Assembly: GCA_019694615.1 (NCBI GenBank)
Contig: JAIBBP010000118.1
Span: 1 to 40,958, forward strand
Origin: Microthrixaceae bacterium
Lineage (GTDB): Bacteria; Actinomycetota; Acidimicrobiia; Acidimicrobiales; Microtrichaceae
Reading direction: 5' to 3'
DNA length: 40,958 nt
In this document: in pieces, positions 32,093 through 40,756 of the stretch
Position numbering within the stretch: position 1 is the stretch's first letter
Layout of the letters: each line of letters opens with the position of its first letter
Program-made: the position numbers and the translations under genes
Notes under the pieces: model-generated
The model's input: the letters and a program-made list of their open reading frames with translations, nothing else
What the model was told of the DNA's origin: nothing
Databases searched by the model: none

Positions 32093-34152
32093 CGGTGCGG
32101 ACGCGTGCGAACCGCTTGCTGGCGATCGTCGGTACGCTCCTCGCGTGCGCGCTTTCGTCGATCGCCGCACCAACGCCCGGCGCCGCTGCTCTGGAGCAAC
32201 CCGAGTCCAGCACCACGGTGACGATCGACGTCAGCTCCGTGTCCGCTTGGGTTCCTGCCGAGGGGGTGTGGGTGGCGGAGCTCCGGATCGCGGGGGCGCC
32301 GGCAGACGCGACCATCACCTACAGCATCCGCCAGCCACCCTCGGGCACCGAGCAGGCGGTTCGTGTCGCTCTCGCGCGCGAACGCGACGGCGACGTCGAG
32401 GAGAGTGTGATGCGAAGCGCCGTCGAGCAGCAGCTCGCTCCCCTCACCGATCCCAGCGGCACGACTCGACTCGAGATCCCGATTCGAGAGGCCGGCACAG
32501 GCCAGCGCGACCGGATCCGGATCCCCAACCCCGGTGTGTACCCCGTGGTCATCACTGTCGACGCCGGCGACGGCACCGCCCTCGGGACCACCACCCTCCA
32601 TCTCAATCGACTGCCCACAGACGACCGATCGCCGTTCCGACTCGGCATCCTCGTTCAGCCGAGCGCTCACGGTGGATTCGACGTCGAAGGGAACCTCGAC
32701 ATCACCGACGAGCTTCGCTCGTCGGTTCGGGCCGCGGTCGACCTCGTCGACGCAGCCGCCTTGTTGCCGGCCCGACTCGCCGTCAGCCCCGAGGCAGTCG
32801 TCGCGCTCACGAAGAGTCCGCTTCCCGGAGACCGGGAGTTGATCGACCGCCTGCGCGACGGCCTGGGCGACACCACTGTGCAACGTGTCCCGTGGGCGGA
32901 CCTTCACCTCGAGGGTTGGGCGACATCGGGACGTACCGACGATGTTCAGGGTTCGCTGATCGACGGCCAGCAGGCCCTCTTCGCCCGCCTCCAGCAACCC
33001 GCGGACGTCAGGTTGTGGCCGGTGGACAGCTCCATCGGTCCGGCGTCGGTGTCTTTGCTGGATCGGCTCGGGATCGATGTGCTGATCGTCGAGGCAGACC
33101 AGCTCGGCGACGAACAGGGTCCGCCATCGGAGTCAGGTGCGACACGCCCCAGCCGGGTGGTCGGCTCGGATGCGTCGATTCCGGCCGTGACGCTGGATCC
33201 TCAGGCCCAGGCCCTCCTGGAGACATCGTCGGACGATCCCGAGCTGACGGCGTCCCAACTTCTGGCCCTCATGTTCGGGTCCTGGTTGGCAGACGAGCAC
33301 GAGCGCGGTTCGGTGATCCGTACCGACGAGTCGACCGACCTCCGCGTCGCGGAAGCTCTTTTCGACCTGATCAGAGCCGGAAGCTCGAATGAGGACCGCC
33401 CCGCGATCACGGTCGTCGACCCCGCAGAGGTCGGTTCGCTCGCTCCGATCTCGCAACGACAGGGTGGCCGGGATCTCGTCTGGGAGCGGACGTTGCTCGC
33501 ACCCGAGATGACGCCGAACGTCCAGGGAGTTGCTGAGCGCCTGTCCATCGCACGCCCGTTGGTCGACGACTACGCGGCGATCATGCCAGCCGATGACCCG
33601 ATCGCGGCGCGTGAAGCCGTCGTGATCCAGCGCAGCCTCGATCGGAGCGTGTCGCCGGGACAGCAGGAGGAGTTGCTGGACGCCTCCATCAGCCGAATGG
33701 AAACCGATCTCGACAAGATCTCGGCATCGGAACCACGGACGTTGCGCGTCACCGCCCGCCGTACGCCGATACCGCTGCGATTCACCAACGACACGGGCCG
33801 GCCCATCCGAGCACGCCTGCGACTCGAGAGTCCGCGTCTCGATTTCGTCGACGGCAACCTTCAGGAGCTGACGTTGCAGCCCGGTCTCAACCGGCTCGAC
33901 GTCGACGTAGAAGTGCGAGCATCGGGTCAGTTCACGATGCAAGCGGACCTCATCGCACCCAACTCGGATCGGGTCCTCGCCTCGACGCGCCAACAGGTTC
34001 GGTCGACGACCTTCAGCGGCGTCGGGCTGCTGCTGTCAGGCGGTGCCCTGCTGTTCCTCGTGGTCTGGTGGTCGAGAACACTCCGTCGGCGACCCGACGC
34101 GACCGGGACCGACACCGTCGACGCGACCGAACGGAACGCCACGTCCAACTAG
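32089..34152 (+). CDS. DUF6049 family exported membrane protein
   Basis: A 687-residue protein: signal peptide (about 1-36), large extracytoplasmic region rich in beta structure, and one C-terminal membrane segment (about 644-664) followed by an Arg-rich cytosolic end. Position and architecture match M. tuberculosis Rv3909, an essential cell-envelope protein beside MviN/MurJ whose molecular function is unknown. The GTG at 32089 overlaps the acetyltransferase stop. The next gene begins one base after its stop, so no MurJ gene lies between DUF6049 and the kinase, unlike in mycobacteria. Confidence 0.83.
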   Translation: MTVRTRANRLLAIVGTLLACALSSIAAPTPGAAALEQPESSTTVTIDVSSVSAWVPAEGVWVAELRIAGAPADATITYSIRQPPSGTEQAVRVALARERDGDVEESVMRSAVEQQLAPLTDPSGTTRLEIPIREAGTGQRDRIRIPNPGVYPVVITVDAGDGTALGTTTLHLNRLPTDDRSPFRLGILVQPSAHGGFDVEGNLDITDELRSSVRAAVDLVDAAALLPARLAVSPEAVVALTKSPLPGDRELIDRLRDGLGDTTVQRVPWADLHLEGWATSGRTDDVQGSLIDGQQALFARLQQPADVRLWPVDSSIGPASVSLLDRLGIDVLIVEADQLGDEQGPPSESGATRPSRVVGSDASIPAVTLDPQAQALLETSSDDPELTASQLLALMFGSWLADEHERGSVIRTDESTDLRVAEALFDLIRAGSSNEDRPAITVVDPAEVGSLAPISQRQGGRDLVWERTLLAPEMTPNVQGVAERLSIARPLVDDYAAIMPADDPIAAREAVVIQRSLDRSVSPGQQEELLDASISRMETDLDKISASEPRTLRVTARRTPIPLRFTNDTGRPIRARLRLESPRLDFVDGNLQELTLQPGLNRLDVDVEVRASGQFTMQADLIAPNSDRVLASTRQQVRSTTFSGVGLLLSGGALLFLVVWWSRTLRRRPDATGTDTVDATERNATSN

Positions 34153-34153
34153 C

Positions 34154-35704
34154 GTGTCCCCGGTGGAGGACCACTCCGGGCGCACGGCGGCCGCGACCGA
34201 CGGCGGCGACGGGGCCGGCCGGGTGATCGCCGACCGCTACGTGCTCGCCGACCCACTCGGCACCGGCGGGATGGCGCAGGTCTGGGCGGCGGACGACCGT
34301 CTCCTTTCCAGGCGCGTCGCCGTCAAGATCCTGCACAGACATCTCGCCGACGATCCCGCGTTCGTACAGCGGTTCCGGCGGGAGGCGGTATCGGCGGCCC
34401 GACTGGTCCACCCCGGCATCGTGGCGGTGTACGACACGATCAGCACCCCCGGATGCGAAGCCATCGTCATGGAACTCGTCGATGGAATGACACTGCGGGA
34501 GCGGATGGACCGCGGTCTCCTTCTGGAGCCGGAAGCTCGTCAACTGGGGCAGGACCTGTGCCAGGCACTCGACTGCGCGCATCGCAACGGGATCGTGCAC
34601 CGCGACATCAAGCCCGCCAACATCCTCATCACAGCGGACGGATCCGTCCGGCTCACCGACTTCGGGATCGCCAAGGCCGAGGAGGATCCAGACCTCACGG
34701 TCGCCGGCACTCTCGTCGGCACAGCCGCCTACCTCGCTCCCGAGCAGGTCGGAGGAGGACGTGTAGACCAGCGCACCGACCTGTACGCACTCGCCACGGT
34801 GCTGTACGAGGCAGTGAGCGGACAAACGCCGTTCAGGGGCGACTCCCCCGCAGCGACAGCCCTCGCCCGCCTGCATCAGCCTCCCGTCCCGCTTTCGGAG
34901 GTGACCCCTGGGCTGAGCGCCCCCTTCGTCTCGGCGGTCATGCGCAACCTCGAATCGTCGCCCGATCGTCGACATCAGTCCGCCTTGGATTTCGGTCTCG
35001 CGCTCTCGGCGAGTCCTCGCCGAGCGGCCAAGCGAACCGCGGACCACCGCGTCCATTCGGCCGAGGGCACTGCAACGACGAGCGGGGCGGCACCCGCTCG
35101 TGTCGCCACCGGTGTGCAGCCACGGCGTCGATCGATCGTGGGCCGCTCGATTCTGGTGCTGCTCCTCGCTGGACCGATCGGGCTGATCGCAGCGTTGACC
35201 CTGGAGCGGGCGGAAACCGCGAGGGAATCGGTGGACAGTCGCGCATCCATCGAACCGCGTCCACTATCGCTTCTCTCCGCCCGAGCGTTCGACCCCCAAG
35301 GCGACACGCGGGAGGAGAACAGCGCCCAGGCACCGTCGGCGATTGACGGCGACCCCAACACGTCCTGGGCCACCGAGGGATACAACTCGCAGACGTTCGG
35401 TACGAAAGCGGGTGTCGGACTCGTCGTCGAACTCGCAACCGCCTCCCGCATCGACTCGATCGAGCTCACCGGTTCGACCGGGTGGAAGGGTGTCGTGTTC
35501 GTGACTTCGGACGATCCGTCCGCACTCGGCGGCCCCCCCGAGACCGGAGGAGTTCCGATCGACGCGGCGGCGTCACCGACGAGCCTCGAGATCGGTGGGG
35601 CCAGGGGACGATTCCTGGTGATCTGGATCACAGATCTCGGCCCGTCAGCGGACCTTCACCGAGTTCGTATCGCCGAGGTGTCACTGTCGGGAACGCCGCC
35701 ATGA
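34154..35704 (+). CDS. Transmembrane Ser/Thr protein kinase with MviN-like extracellular C-terminal domain
   Basis: A 516-residue protein. Cytosolic kinase domain (about 28-285) with Gly-loop GTGGMAQVW (36-44), K58, catalytic HRDIKPAN (D151) and DFG (169-171): all required residues are present, so it is predicted active. A juxtamembrane stretch is followed by one membrane segment (about 329-349) and an extracellular beta domain (about 370-516) with FDPQGDTREENS, AIDGDPNTSWATEGY and GVGLVVEL, resembling the discoidin-like C-terminus of mycobacterial MviN (Rv3910), where a pseudokinase and this domain are fused to the MurJ flippase. Here the flippase part is missing. The stop overlaps the sigma factor start (ATGA). 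Confidence 0.88.
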   Translation: MSPVEDHSGRTAAATDGGDGAGRVIADRYVLADPLGTGGMAQVWAADDRLLSRRVAVKILHRHLADDPAFVQRFRREAVSAARLVHPGIVAVYDTISTPGCEAIVMELVDGMTLRERMDRGLLLEPEARQLGQDLCQALDCAHRNGIVHRDIKPANILITADGSVRLTDFGIAKAEEDPDLTVAGTLVGTAAYLAPEQVGGGRVDQRTDLYALATVLYEAVSGQTPFRGDSPAATALARLHQPPVPLSEVTPGLSAPFVSAVMRNLESSPDRRHQSALDFGLALSASPRRAAKRTADHRVHSAEGTATTSGAAPARVATGVQPRRRSIVGRSILVLLLAGPIGLIAALTLERAETARESVDSRASIEPRPLSLLSARAFDPQGDTREENSAQAPSAIDGDPNTSWATEGYNSQTFGTKAGVGLVVELATASRIDSIELTGSTGWKGVVFVTSDDPSALGGPPETGGVPIDAAASPTSLEIGGARGRFLVIWITDLGPSADLHRVRIAEVSLSGTPP

Positions 35705-36285
35705 CCGACTTCGATCGTGTCGAGGAACGGCGACTCACAACCGCCGCAGCCGCCGGGGATCGAGCCGCGACCGAGGTTCTGCTGGGCCTACTCTACGAAC
35801 AGGTGCGCGCCGTCTGCTGCCGAATCTGCGCGAACGACGCTGACGGGGAGGACGCCACCCAGAACGCTCTCATCTCGATCGTCCGCGCGCTCCCCCGCTT
35901 CGACAACCGATCATCGGTCCGAACGTGGGCCTACCGGGTGGCCACCAACTCGGCACTCGACGAGTTGCGCCGGCGGGCGCGACGGCCGATTCCGACGGCC
36001 GACCAGCTCGACTGGCCCGCGCACGACGACACGCCATCGCCCGATCAACGTGTCGTGGATCGCCTGGGCCTGAACGACGCTCTCGCCCGGCTCTCACCGG
36101 ACTTTCGAGCCGCCGTTGTCCTTCGCGACGTGGTAGGGATGGACTACGCCGAGATCGCCGACTCGCTGGGACTCCCGATCGGCACGGTACGGTCGAGAAT
36201 TGCCCGTGGCCGACGTCACCTCGCCGAACTTCTCGACGGCGGGAACCGAAGCGGCACGGCGATCGTCGGAACGGACGAACCATGA
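35701..36285 (+). CDS. ECF-family RNA polymerase sigma factor (SigM-like)
   Basis: A 194-residue extracytoplasmic-function sigma factor. Region 2 (about 24-95) contains DGEDATQNALISIVRALPRF and the -10 binding helix SVRTWAYRVATNSALDELRRR; region 4 (about 122-178) has LSPDFRAAVVLRDVVGMDYAEIADSLGLPIGTVRSR, the helix-turn-helix for the -35. Located, as M. tuberculosis sigM is, after the MviN/kinase gene and before an anti-sigma gene and trxB. Coupled to both neighbours by 4-bp overlaps. Confidence 0.92.
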   Translation: MTDFDRVEERRLTTAAAAGDRAATEVLLGLLYEQVRAVCCRICANDADGEDATQNALISIVRALPRFDNRSSVRTWAYRVATNSALDELRRRARRPIPTADQLDWPAHDDTPSPDQRVVDRLGLNDALARLSPDFRAAVVLRDVVGMDYAEIADSLGLPIGTVRSRIARGRRHLAELLDGGNRSGTAIVGTDEP

Positions 36286-37067
36286 CTGACCACGCTCCTC
36301 CTCCGGGTTCCGACGATCCCTCAGACAGCGACACCGCGGCCGTCGACCCGACAACGGTCGAGGATCTCCGAACGCAACTGCGCGCACTCCCTCCGGCGAG
36401 TGCCGAGACTCGTACAGCGCACTTGAGGGCGGCAATGGCCGCGTTCGACTCCGAGGTGCTCGGCTCTGTCACCCGCCTAGAGACATCGCCCCACCGAGCC
36501 CGCCGTGCCGCGCCGGCGTGGCTCATCGCTGCAGCCTCCGTCATGGTCCTGGCCGGCGTGGGGATCGGCATCGGCTTCGCAGGCTCCGGCAGTGACGACA
36601 CTGTCACCATCGCCGACTCAGCGGCTGTCCCGTCATCGGCACACGCCGACGCAGCGGCTGGCGAGGCGGCGTCGGAAGAAGTAGCCGCGGGCGGCGCTGC
36701 CGATGAAGCCGAGGCGGCACCACAATCGAAGAGCGAGCCCGCTCTTGGACCGGCCGACGGGCTCGGTGTCACCGACGATCCGTCGTCGTCGATTCCCGAC
36801 TTCGGCGAGTTCGCCGATGACCACCTGCTACGAGCCGCAATCGACGGGTCGACGACTTCCCCGTTCGCGGCCGACGCCGTGGTGCCGTCACCGACGACGT
36901 ATTCTTCGGCCCTCACCTGCCTGAGTGCCCAACCGACGTGGCGACCGCTCGGCACGGCCACGGTCGGGGGTGATGCAGTGCTGATCGTGATCGTCCACTC
37001 CACTGACGGCTCGTCGTCGTGGCGCCTGGTCGTCGACCAGCAGACCTGCGCCACTCGCCCTCTGTAG
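36282..37067 (+). CDS. Probable membrane anti-sigma factor
   Basis: A 261-residue single-pass protein: acidic cytosolic N-terminus of about 76 residues, membrane segment (about 77-101), Ala/Glu-rich linker, and an extracytoplasmic C-terminal domain with one pair of cysteines (LTCLSA, QQTCAT). Its ATG overlaps the sigma factor stop, and in M. tuberculosis an anti-sigma gene (rsmA) holds this place, so it probably restrains the sigma factor. The HxxxCxxC zinc motif of ZAS anti-sigma factors is absent. Function inferred from context. Confidence 0.7.
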   Translation: MTDHAPPPGSDDPSDSDTAAVDPTTVEDLRTQLRALPPASAETRTAHLRAAMAAFDSEVLGSVTRLETSPHRARRAAPAWLIAAASVMVLAGVGIGIGFAGSGSDDTVTIADSAAVPSSAHADAAAGEAASEEVAAGGAADEAEAAPQSKSEPALGPADGLGVTDDPSSSIPDFGEFADDHLLRAAIDGSTTSPFAADAVVPSPTTYSSALTCLSAQPTWRPLGTATVGGDAVLIVIVHSTDGSSSWRLVVDQQTCATRPL

Positions 37068-37095
37068 CTCGCCCTCTGTAGCTCGCCCACTGGAG
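37054..37095 (+). repeat. 14-bp tandem repeat across the anti-sigma gene stop codon
   Basis: CTCGCCCTCTGTAG occurs at 37054-37067 and 37068-37081, and a diverged third unit follows to 37095. The first copy supplies the TAG stop codon of the anti-sigma-like gene; the second contains the same TAG. Confidence 0.8.
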
Positions 37096-37100
37096 GGCGA
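37083..37100 (+). terminator. Small hairpin after the anti-sigma gene
   Basis: TCGCCC and GGGCGA enclose ACTGGA. It sits just before the TAGGAT promoter element of the next gene and could separate the two transcription units; there is no T-run. Confidence 0.35.
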
Positions 37101-37102
37101 CA

Positions 37103-37108
37103 TAGGAT
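37103..37108 (+). promoter_or_regulatory. Probable -10 element of a leaderless transcript for the membrane protein-trxB unit
   Basis: TAGGAT lies 8 bases before the ATG at 37117, without a ribosome binding site. Confidence 0.45.
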
Positions 37109-37116
37109 CGGCGCCC

Positions 37117-37428
37117 ATGGCCCTTCCGCAGGCACAGCCGCCGACCACGCAGGAACCCGACTGGACCGATCAGGTCACCGATCTCATCGTCGAAGTCGTC
37201 GACAACGTCCGTGACAAGACGACTGGCCCGGTACTGAAGGGGGCACGTGGGGCTGTTTTCGGAACCGTCGCGGTGTTCGCCGTCATCGTGCTCGTCATCG
37301 TCGGCATCGCACTCGCCGGTCGTGCCCTGGCGCTCCTGCCCATCGACGAGTGGATCAGCTACCTGGCGTTGGGAGTCATCCTCTGCCTCGTAGGGTTCGT
37401 CGCCTGGAGCAAGAGGCACCCGTCATGA
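37117..37428 (+). CDS. Small two-segment membrane protein
   Basis: 103 residues: a polar N-terminus, a short amphipathic stretch, and two membrane segments (about 48-70 and 78-97), ending WSKRHPS. No family recognised. It overlaps trxB by 4 bases (ATGA), so it is co-translated with thioredoxin reductase; the reason is unknown. Confidence 0.7.
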   Translation: MALPQAQPPTTQEPDWTDQVTDLIVEVVDNVRDKTTGPVLKGARGAVFGTVAVFAVIVLVIVGIALAGRALALLPIDEWISYLALGVILCLVGFVAWSKRHPS

Positions 37429-38384
37429 GCGAGCATCGCGAGGTCGTCATCATCGGATCAGGGCCCGCCGGCCTCACCGCGGCGATCTACACGGCGCGGG
37501 CAAACCTCAACCCCGTAATCCTCGAAGGCGAGCCGTCCTCAACGAGCGATCAGCCGGGTGGACAGTTGATGCTCACCACCGAGGTGGAGAACTTCCCCGG
37601 CTTCCCCGAGGGGATCACCGGCCCTGAGCTGATGCTCAACCTCAGGTCCCAGGCCGCACGGTTCGGCGCAACGATTCTGACGGTGAAATCCTCCAGAGTC
37701 GACTTCTCGCAGCGTCCCTTCAGAGTGTGGGTGGGCGATCCACACGCAGAGCCCACCTACTTGGCCGACTCGGTGATCGTCGCCACCGGAGCCCAGTCGT
37801 TGATGTTGGGAATCGAGGCCGAACGACGCCTGATCGGCCACGGGCTGTCCACCTGCGCGACCTGTGACGGGTTCTTCTTCCGCGAGCACGACATCTGCGT
37901 GGTGGGAGGTGGCGACTCGGCACTCGAGGAGGCGATGTTCCTGACCCGCTTCGCCAACTCCGTGACGATCATCCACCGACGTGACCAGCTCCGCGCATCG
38001 AAGATCATGCAGGATCGGGCTCGGTCGAACCCGAAGATCCGGTTCATGTGGAACTCAGTGGTGGAGGATATCGTCGGCGACGCCTCGGTCACCGGCGTGG
38101 TCGTTCGGAACCTCGAGACCGGCGTAGTCGACGAGCACCCGTTCACCGGTGTGTTTGTCGCCATCGGCCATCGACCGACCACCGACCTGTTCGTCGGACA
38201 ACTCGAGCTCAAGGACAACGGTTACATCGTCACCGAGGCCAAGAGCACCCGCACAAGCGTCGACGGGGTGTTCGCGTGCGGTGATGTCCAGGACGACTAC
38301 TACCGGCAGGCGATCACCGCTGCCGGCTCCGGCTGCGCCGCGGCGATCGACGCCGAGCGTTGGCTCGAAGCGCAAGCCGGCTGA
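37425..38384 (+). CDS. trxB: Thioredoxin reductase
   Basis: A 319-residue FAD/NADPH flavoprotein that reduces thioredoxin. FAD-binding GSGPAG (11-16), NADPH-binding GGGDSALEEA, redox-active CATC at C144-C147 and the C-terminal FACGDVQDD are all present. ATG overlaps the stop of the small membrane protein. In M. tuberculosis trxB2 is directly followed by trxC; here an enoyl-CoA hydratase gene separates trxB from trxA. Confidence 0.96.
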   Translation: MSEHREVVIIGSGPAGLTAAIYTARANLNPVILEGEPSSTSDQPGGQLMLTTEVENFPGFPEGITGPELMLNLRSQAARFGATILTVKSSRVDFSQRPFRVWVGDPHAEPTYLADSVIVATGAQSLMLGIEAERRLIGHGLSTCATCDGFFFREHDICVVGGGDSALEEAMFLTRFANSVTIIHRRDQLRASKIMQDRARSNPKIRFMWNSVVEDIVGDASVTGVVVRNLETGVVDEHPFTGVFVAIGHRPTTDLFVGQLELKDNGYIVTEAKSTRTSVDGVFACGDVQDDYYRQAITAAGSGCAAAIDAERWLEAQAG

Positions 38385-38406
38385 ACCCACAAGCGAAGGA
38401 CTACCC

Positions 38407-39252
38407 GTGACCACCAGCGACACCGGCACCCGAGACGTCGACACGCTCATCCGCTATGCGGTCGAGAACGGTATCGCCCGCATCCTGATCGACGCACCGA
38501 CGCAAGGAAACGCGCTCGCGGGCGACATGCGAGATCGCCTCGCCGACCGGTTCGTCGAGGCGTCGGAGGACCTGAACGTGAGGGTCGTGATCCTCCGCGG
38601 TGCCGGAGCGAAGCACTTCTGCACCGGTGCTGCGCTCGGAGGAGCTCAACGTCCCACCCCTCCAAAGCCTGAGGGAGCGCCCGAGCGTGCGTCCGGCGAC
38701 GCCGCGAGGCTCATTCGCACCGGTTGGCAGCGTCTGATCGGGTCGATCCTCGACTGTGAGAAGCCGGTGATCGCCGCCGTCAACGGCACGGCAGCCGGCG
38801 GTGGCGCGCAGTTGGCGCTCGCCTGTGACCTGGTGGTCCTCGCCGACAACGCCAAGTACATCGAGGTTTTCGTTCGCCGTGGCATCATGCCCGACGCCGG
38901 CGGCTGCTACCTGTTACCGCGGCTGGTCGGACTCCATCGCGCGAAGGAGCTGATGTTCCTCGGCGAGGACTGCGACGCATCGACCGCTGAGCGAATCGGC
39001 CTTGCCAACCGCGTGGTGCCTGCCGACGAACTCGACTCCGCCACCGAGGAGCTCGCAACGAAGTTCCTCACGCTCCCGACCAGGGCGATCGCGCTCACCA
39101 AGAGGTTGACCAACCGCAGTTTCGAATCCAGCCGGGAACAGTCGTTCGACGACGAAGCACTGTTCCAGGAGCTCATCACCGGCACCGCTGACTGTCAGGA
39201 AGGTCTCGCTGCGTTCGCCGAACGTCGCAGCCCGGAGTTCCGCGGCTGGTAG
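38407..39252 (+). CDS. Enoyl-CoA hydratase/isomerase family protein (crotonase fold)
   Basis: A 281-residue crotonase-like protein. The CoA/oxyanion-hole region reads GGAGAKHFCTGAAL and NGTAAGGGAQLALACDLVV; the later motif is RRGIMPDAGGCYLLPRLVG, with Asp rather than the second catalytic Glu of classical hydratases and Gln at the position of the first. This is closer to PaaG/isomerase-type members, and hydratase activity is doubtful. GTG start with GAAGGA upstream, 22 bp after trxB. Its presence between trxB and trxA is unusual. Confidence 0.85.
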   Translation: MTTSDTGTRDVDTLIRYAVENGIARILIDAPTQGNALAGDMRDRLADRFVEASEDLNVRVVILRGAGAKHFCTGAALGGAQRPTPPKPEGAPERASGDAARLIRTGWQRLIGSILDCEKPVIAAVNGTAAGGGAQLALACDLVVLADNAKYIEVFVRRGIMPDAGGCYLLPRLVGLHRAKELMFLGEDCDASTAERIGLANRVVPADELDSATEELATKFLTLPTRAIALTKRLTNRSFESSREQSFDDEALFQELITGTADCQEGLAAFAERRSPEFRGW

Positions 39253-39340
39253 GCCCGGGAATGCCGGACCAGTGTCGGCTGTTGAACCCACCGTCCACCG
39301 CTGCGAACAGAGGTGGCATCCGCTCTGAAAGGAACCCCCG

Positions 39341-39667
39341 ATGGCTACGGGAATCTCGAACCTCACCGAATCCACCTTCTCTGAGGAGGTTGCAGGGTCC
39401 GACGTGCCCGTGCTCGTCGACTTCTGGGCCGAGTGGTGCAACCCGTGCAAGCTCGTCGCCCCGATCCTCGAAGAGATCAACGGTGAGAACGACGGCAAGC
39501 TCAAGGTGGCCAAGGTCGACGTTGACTCGAACCCCGCGCTCGCTCGTCGTTTCGACGTCATGAGCATTCCCACGATGATCCTGTTCAAGGACGGCGAGCC
39601 GACTCATCGAATCGTCGGTGCCAAGGGCAAGGCACAGCTCGTGGAGGAGCTTTCGCCCTACCTGTAA
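39341..39667 (+). CDS. trxA: Thioredoxin with CNPC active site
   Basis: A 108-residue thioredoxin of normal length and fold (VLVDFWAEWC, SIPTMILFKDGE). The active site is WCNPCK (C33-N34-P35-C36), where nearly all thioredoxins have WCGPCK; a Gly to Asn change between the cysteines is expected to alter redox potential or partner choice. The codon is AAC, so a single-base sequencing error alone would not produce it from GGN. ATG preceded by AAAGGAA. Follows the enoyl-CoA hydratase by 88 bp. Confidence 0.94.
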   Translation: MATGISNLTESTFSEEVAGSDVPVLVDFWAEWCNPCKLVAPILEEINGENDGKLKVAKVDVDSNPALARRFDVMSIPTMILFKDGEPTHRIVGAKGKAQLVEELSPYL

Positions 39668-39747
39668 CCTCGTGGGCCATCCTGACGGCTCGCCTCCGGC
39701 GTGTCCGGCGTGACGCGGTGCTGTCGCCGCGAGATTGGCCCCTGACG

Positions 39748-40722
39748 ATGTTCCACCAGTTGACAGTCGGCGATGCCGGCCCCGAGGTCGACGAGCTCCA
39801 GCAGCGACTCGTCGATCTCGGCTTCGAGGTGAACGAACCGCGGGATCGGTTCGATGAGGTCACCCGCATTTCCGTCGAGCAGTTCCAGCGGTCGCGTGGA
39901 CTCGACGCGAGTGGCGTTTGCGACAGTGCGACTTGGCGAGCACTCCTCGAAGCCGAACACCAGTTCGGGTCTCGCCCGCTGTACCTGGCGTCACCGATGC
40001 TTCGCGGCGACGATGTCGCGACGTTGCAGCTGAGGCTGGGCTCACTGGGCTTCAACGCCGGGCGAGTCGACGGAATATTCGGTCCCAACACACAGCGGGC
40101 GGTTCGCGACTTCCAACAGAACGTCGACCTGGTCGTGGACGGGGTCTGCGCACGCGACACAGTTTCACAACTCGACCGTCTCACCTCCCGCGGTGGTGGC
40201 CACTCCATCGCAGGGATGAGAGAACGTGAGGACCTCGATGTCCGGGCAACAGCGCTGGGCGGACTGCGGGTGGCGATCTGTCACCGCGGAGTCGACAATG
40301 CACTCGTCGGTGCCCTCGGCGCCGACCTCCACCTGGCAGAAGCAGTGGTTTCAGTCGCCAGCGACGACGACTGGTCCGCCCTCGCCGCTGCCACCAATGC
40401 ATTCGAGGCCGACGTGTGCCTCGCCGTCGACGTAGTCGACGCCGTAGGGGTTGAGATCGCCTACTACTCGACCGATGGATTCCAGTCCGAGGCCGGGCGG
40501 ATGTTGGCCGAGTCACTTCTCCGCCAGCTACCCCACCCTCCGGGGTGGCCGCCTAGCGTCGCTCGCGGGATGAGGCTTCCGATTCTGCGTGAAACGCGCT
40601 GCCCAACCGTGCGCATCAAAATCGGCCCGATCGACGACGTCGCAGAGATCCACTCACTCCTCGTCGCAGCAGGGCACCGTGCACTTCGCGCGTGGACCGA
40701 CCGAGCGACGCTGAACTCGTAG
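39748..40722 (+). CDS. CwlM-like protein: two peptidoglycan-binding domains and a degenerate amidase_3 domain
   Basis: A 324-residue cytosolic-looking protein (no signal peptide). Two PG_binding_1 domains (about 4-68 and 82-145; DELQQRLVDLGF and LQLRLGSLGFNAGRVDGIFGPNTQRAVRDFQ) precede an amidase_3-like domain (about 170-318). Of the zinc/catalytic residues, only a His near the N-terminus (H179) seems kept: the Glu of the EADL segment is Gly191, the His of SIHxN is Asp228, and the Glu of VEIG is Lys291. In mycobacteria CwlM sits at this place after the thioredoxin gene and activates MurA when phosphorylated, rather than cutting wall. The same regulatory role is inferred. GTG 39718 is an alternative start. 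Confidence 0.85.
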   Translation: MFHQLTVGDAGPEVDELQQRLVDLGFEVNEPRDRFDEVTRISVEQFQRSRGLDASGVCDSATWRALLEAEHQFGSRPLYLASPMLRGDDVATLQLRLGSLGFNAGRVDGIFGPNTQRAVRDFQQNVDLVVDGVCARDTVSQLDRLTSRGGGHSIAGMREREDLDVRATALGGLRVAICHRGVDNALVGALGADLHLAEAVVSVASDDDWSALAAATNAFEADVCLAVDVVDAVGVEIAYYSTDGFQSEAGRMLAESLLRQLPHPPGWPPSVARGMRLPILRETRCPTVRIKIGPIDDVAEIHSLLVAAGHRALRAWTDRATLNS

Positions 40723-40756
40723 CGGCTCAACTCTCGCCCTCAACGTTCGAGTTGGC

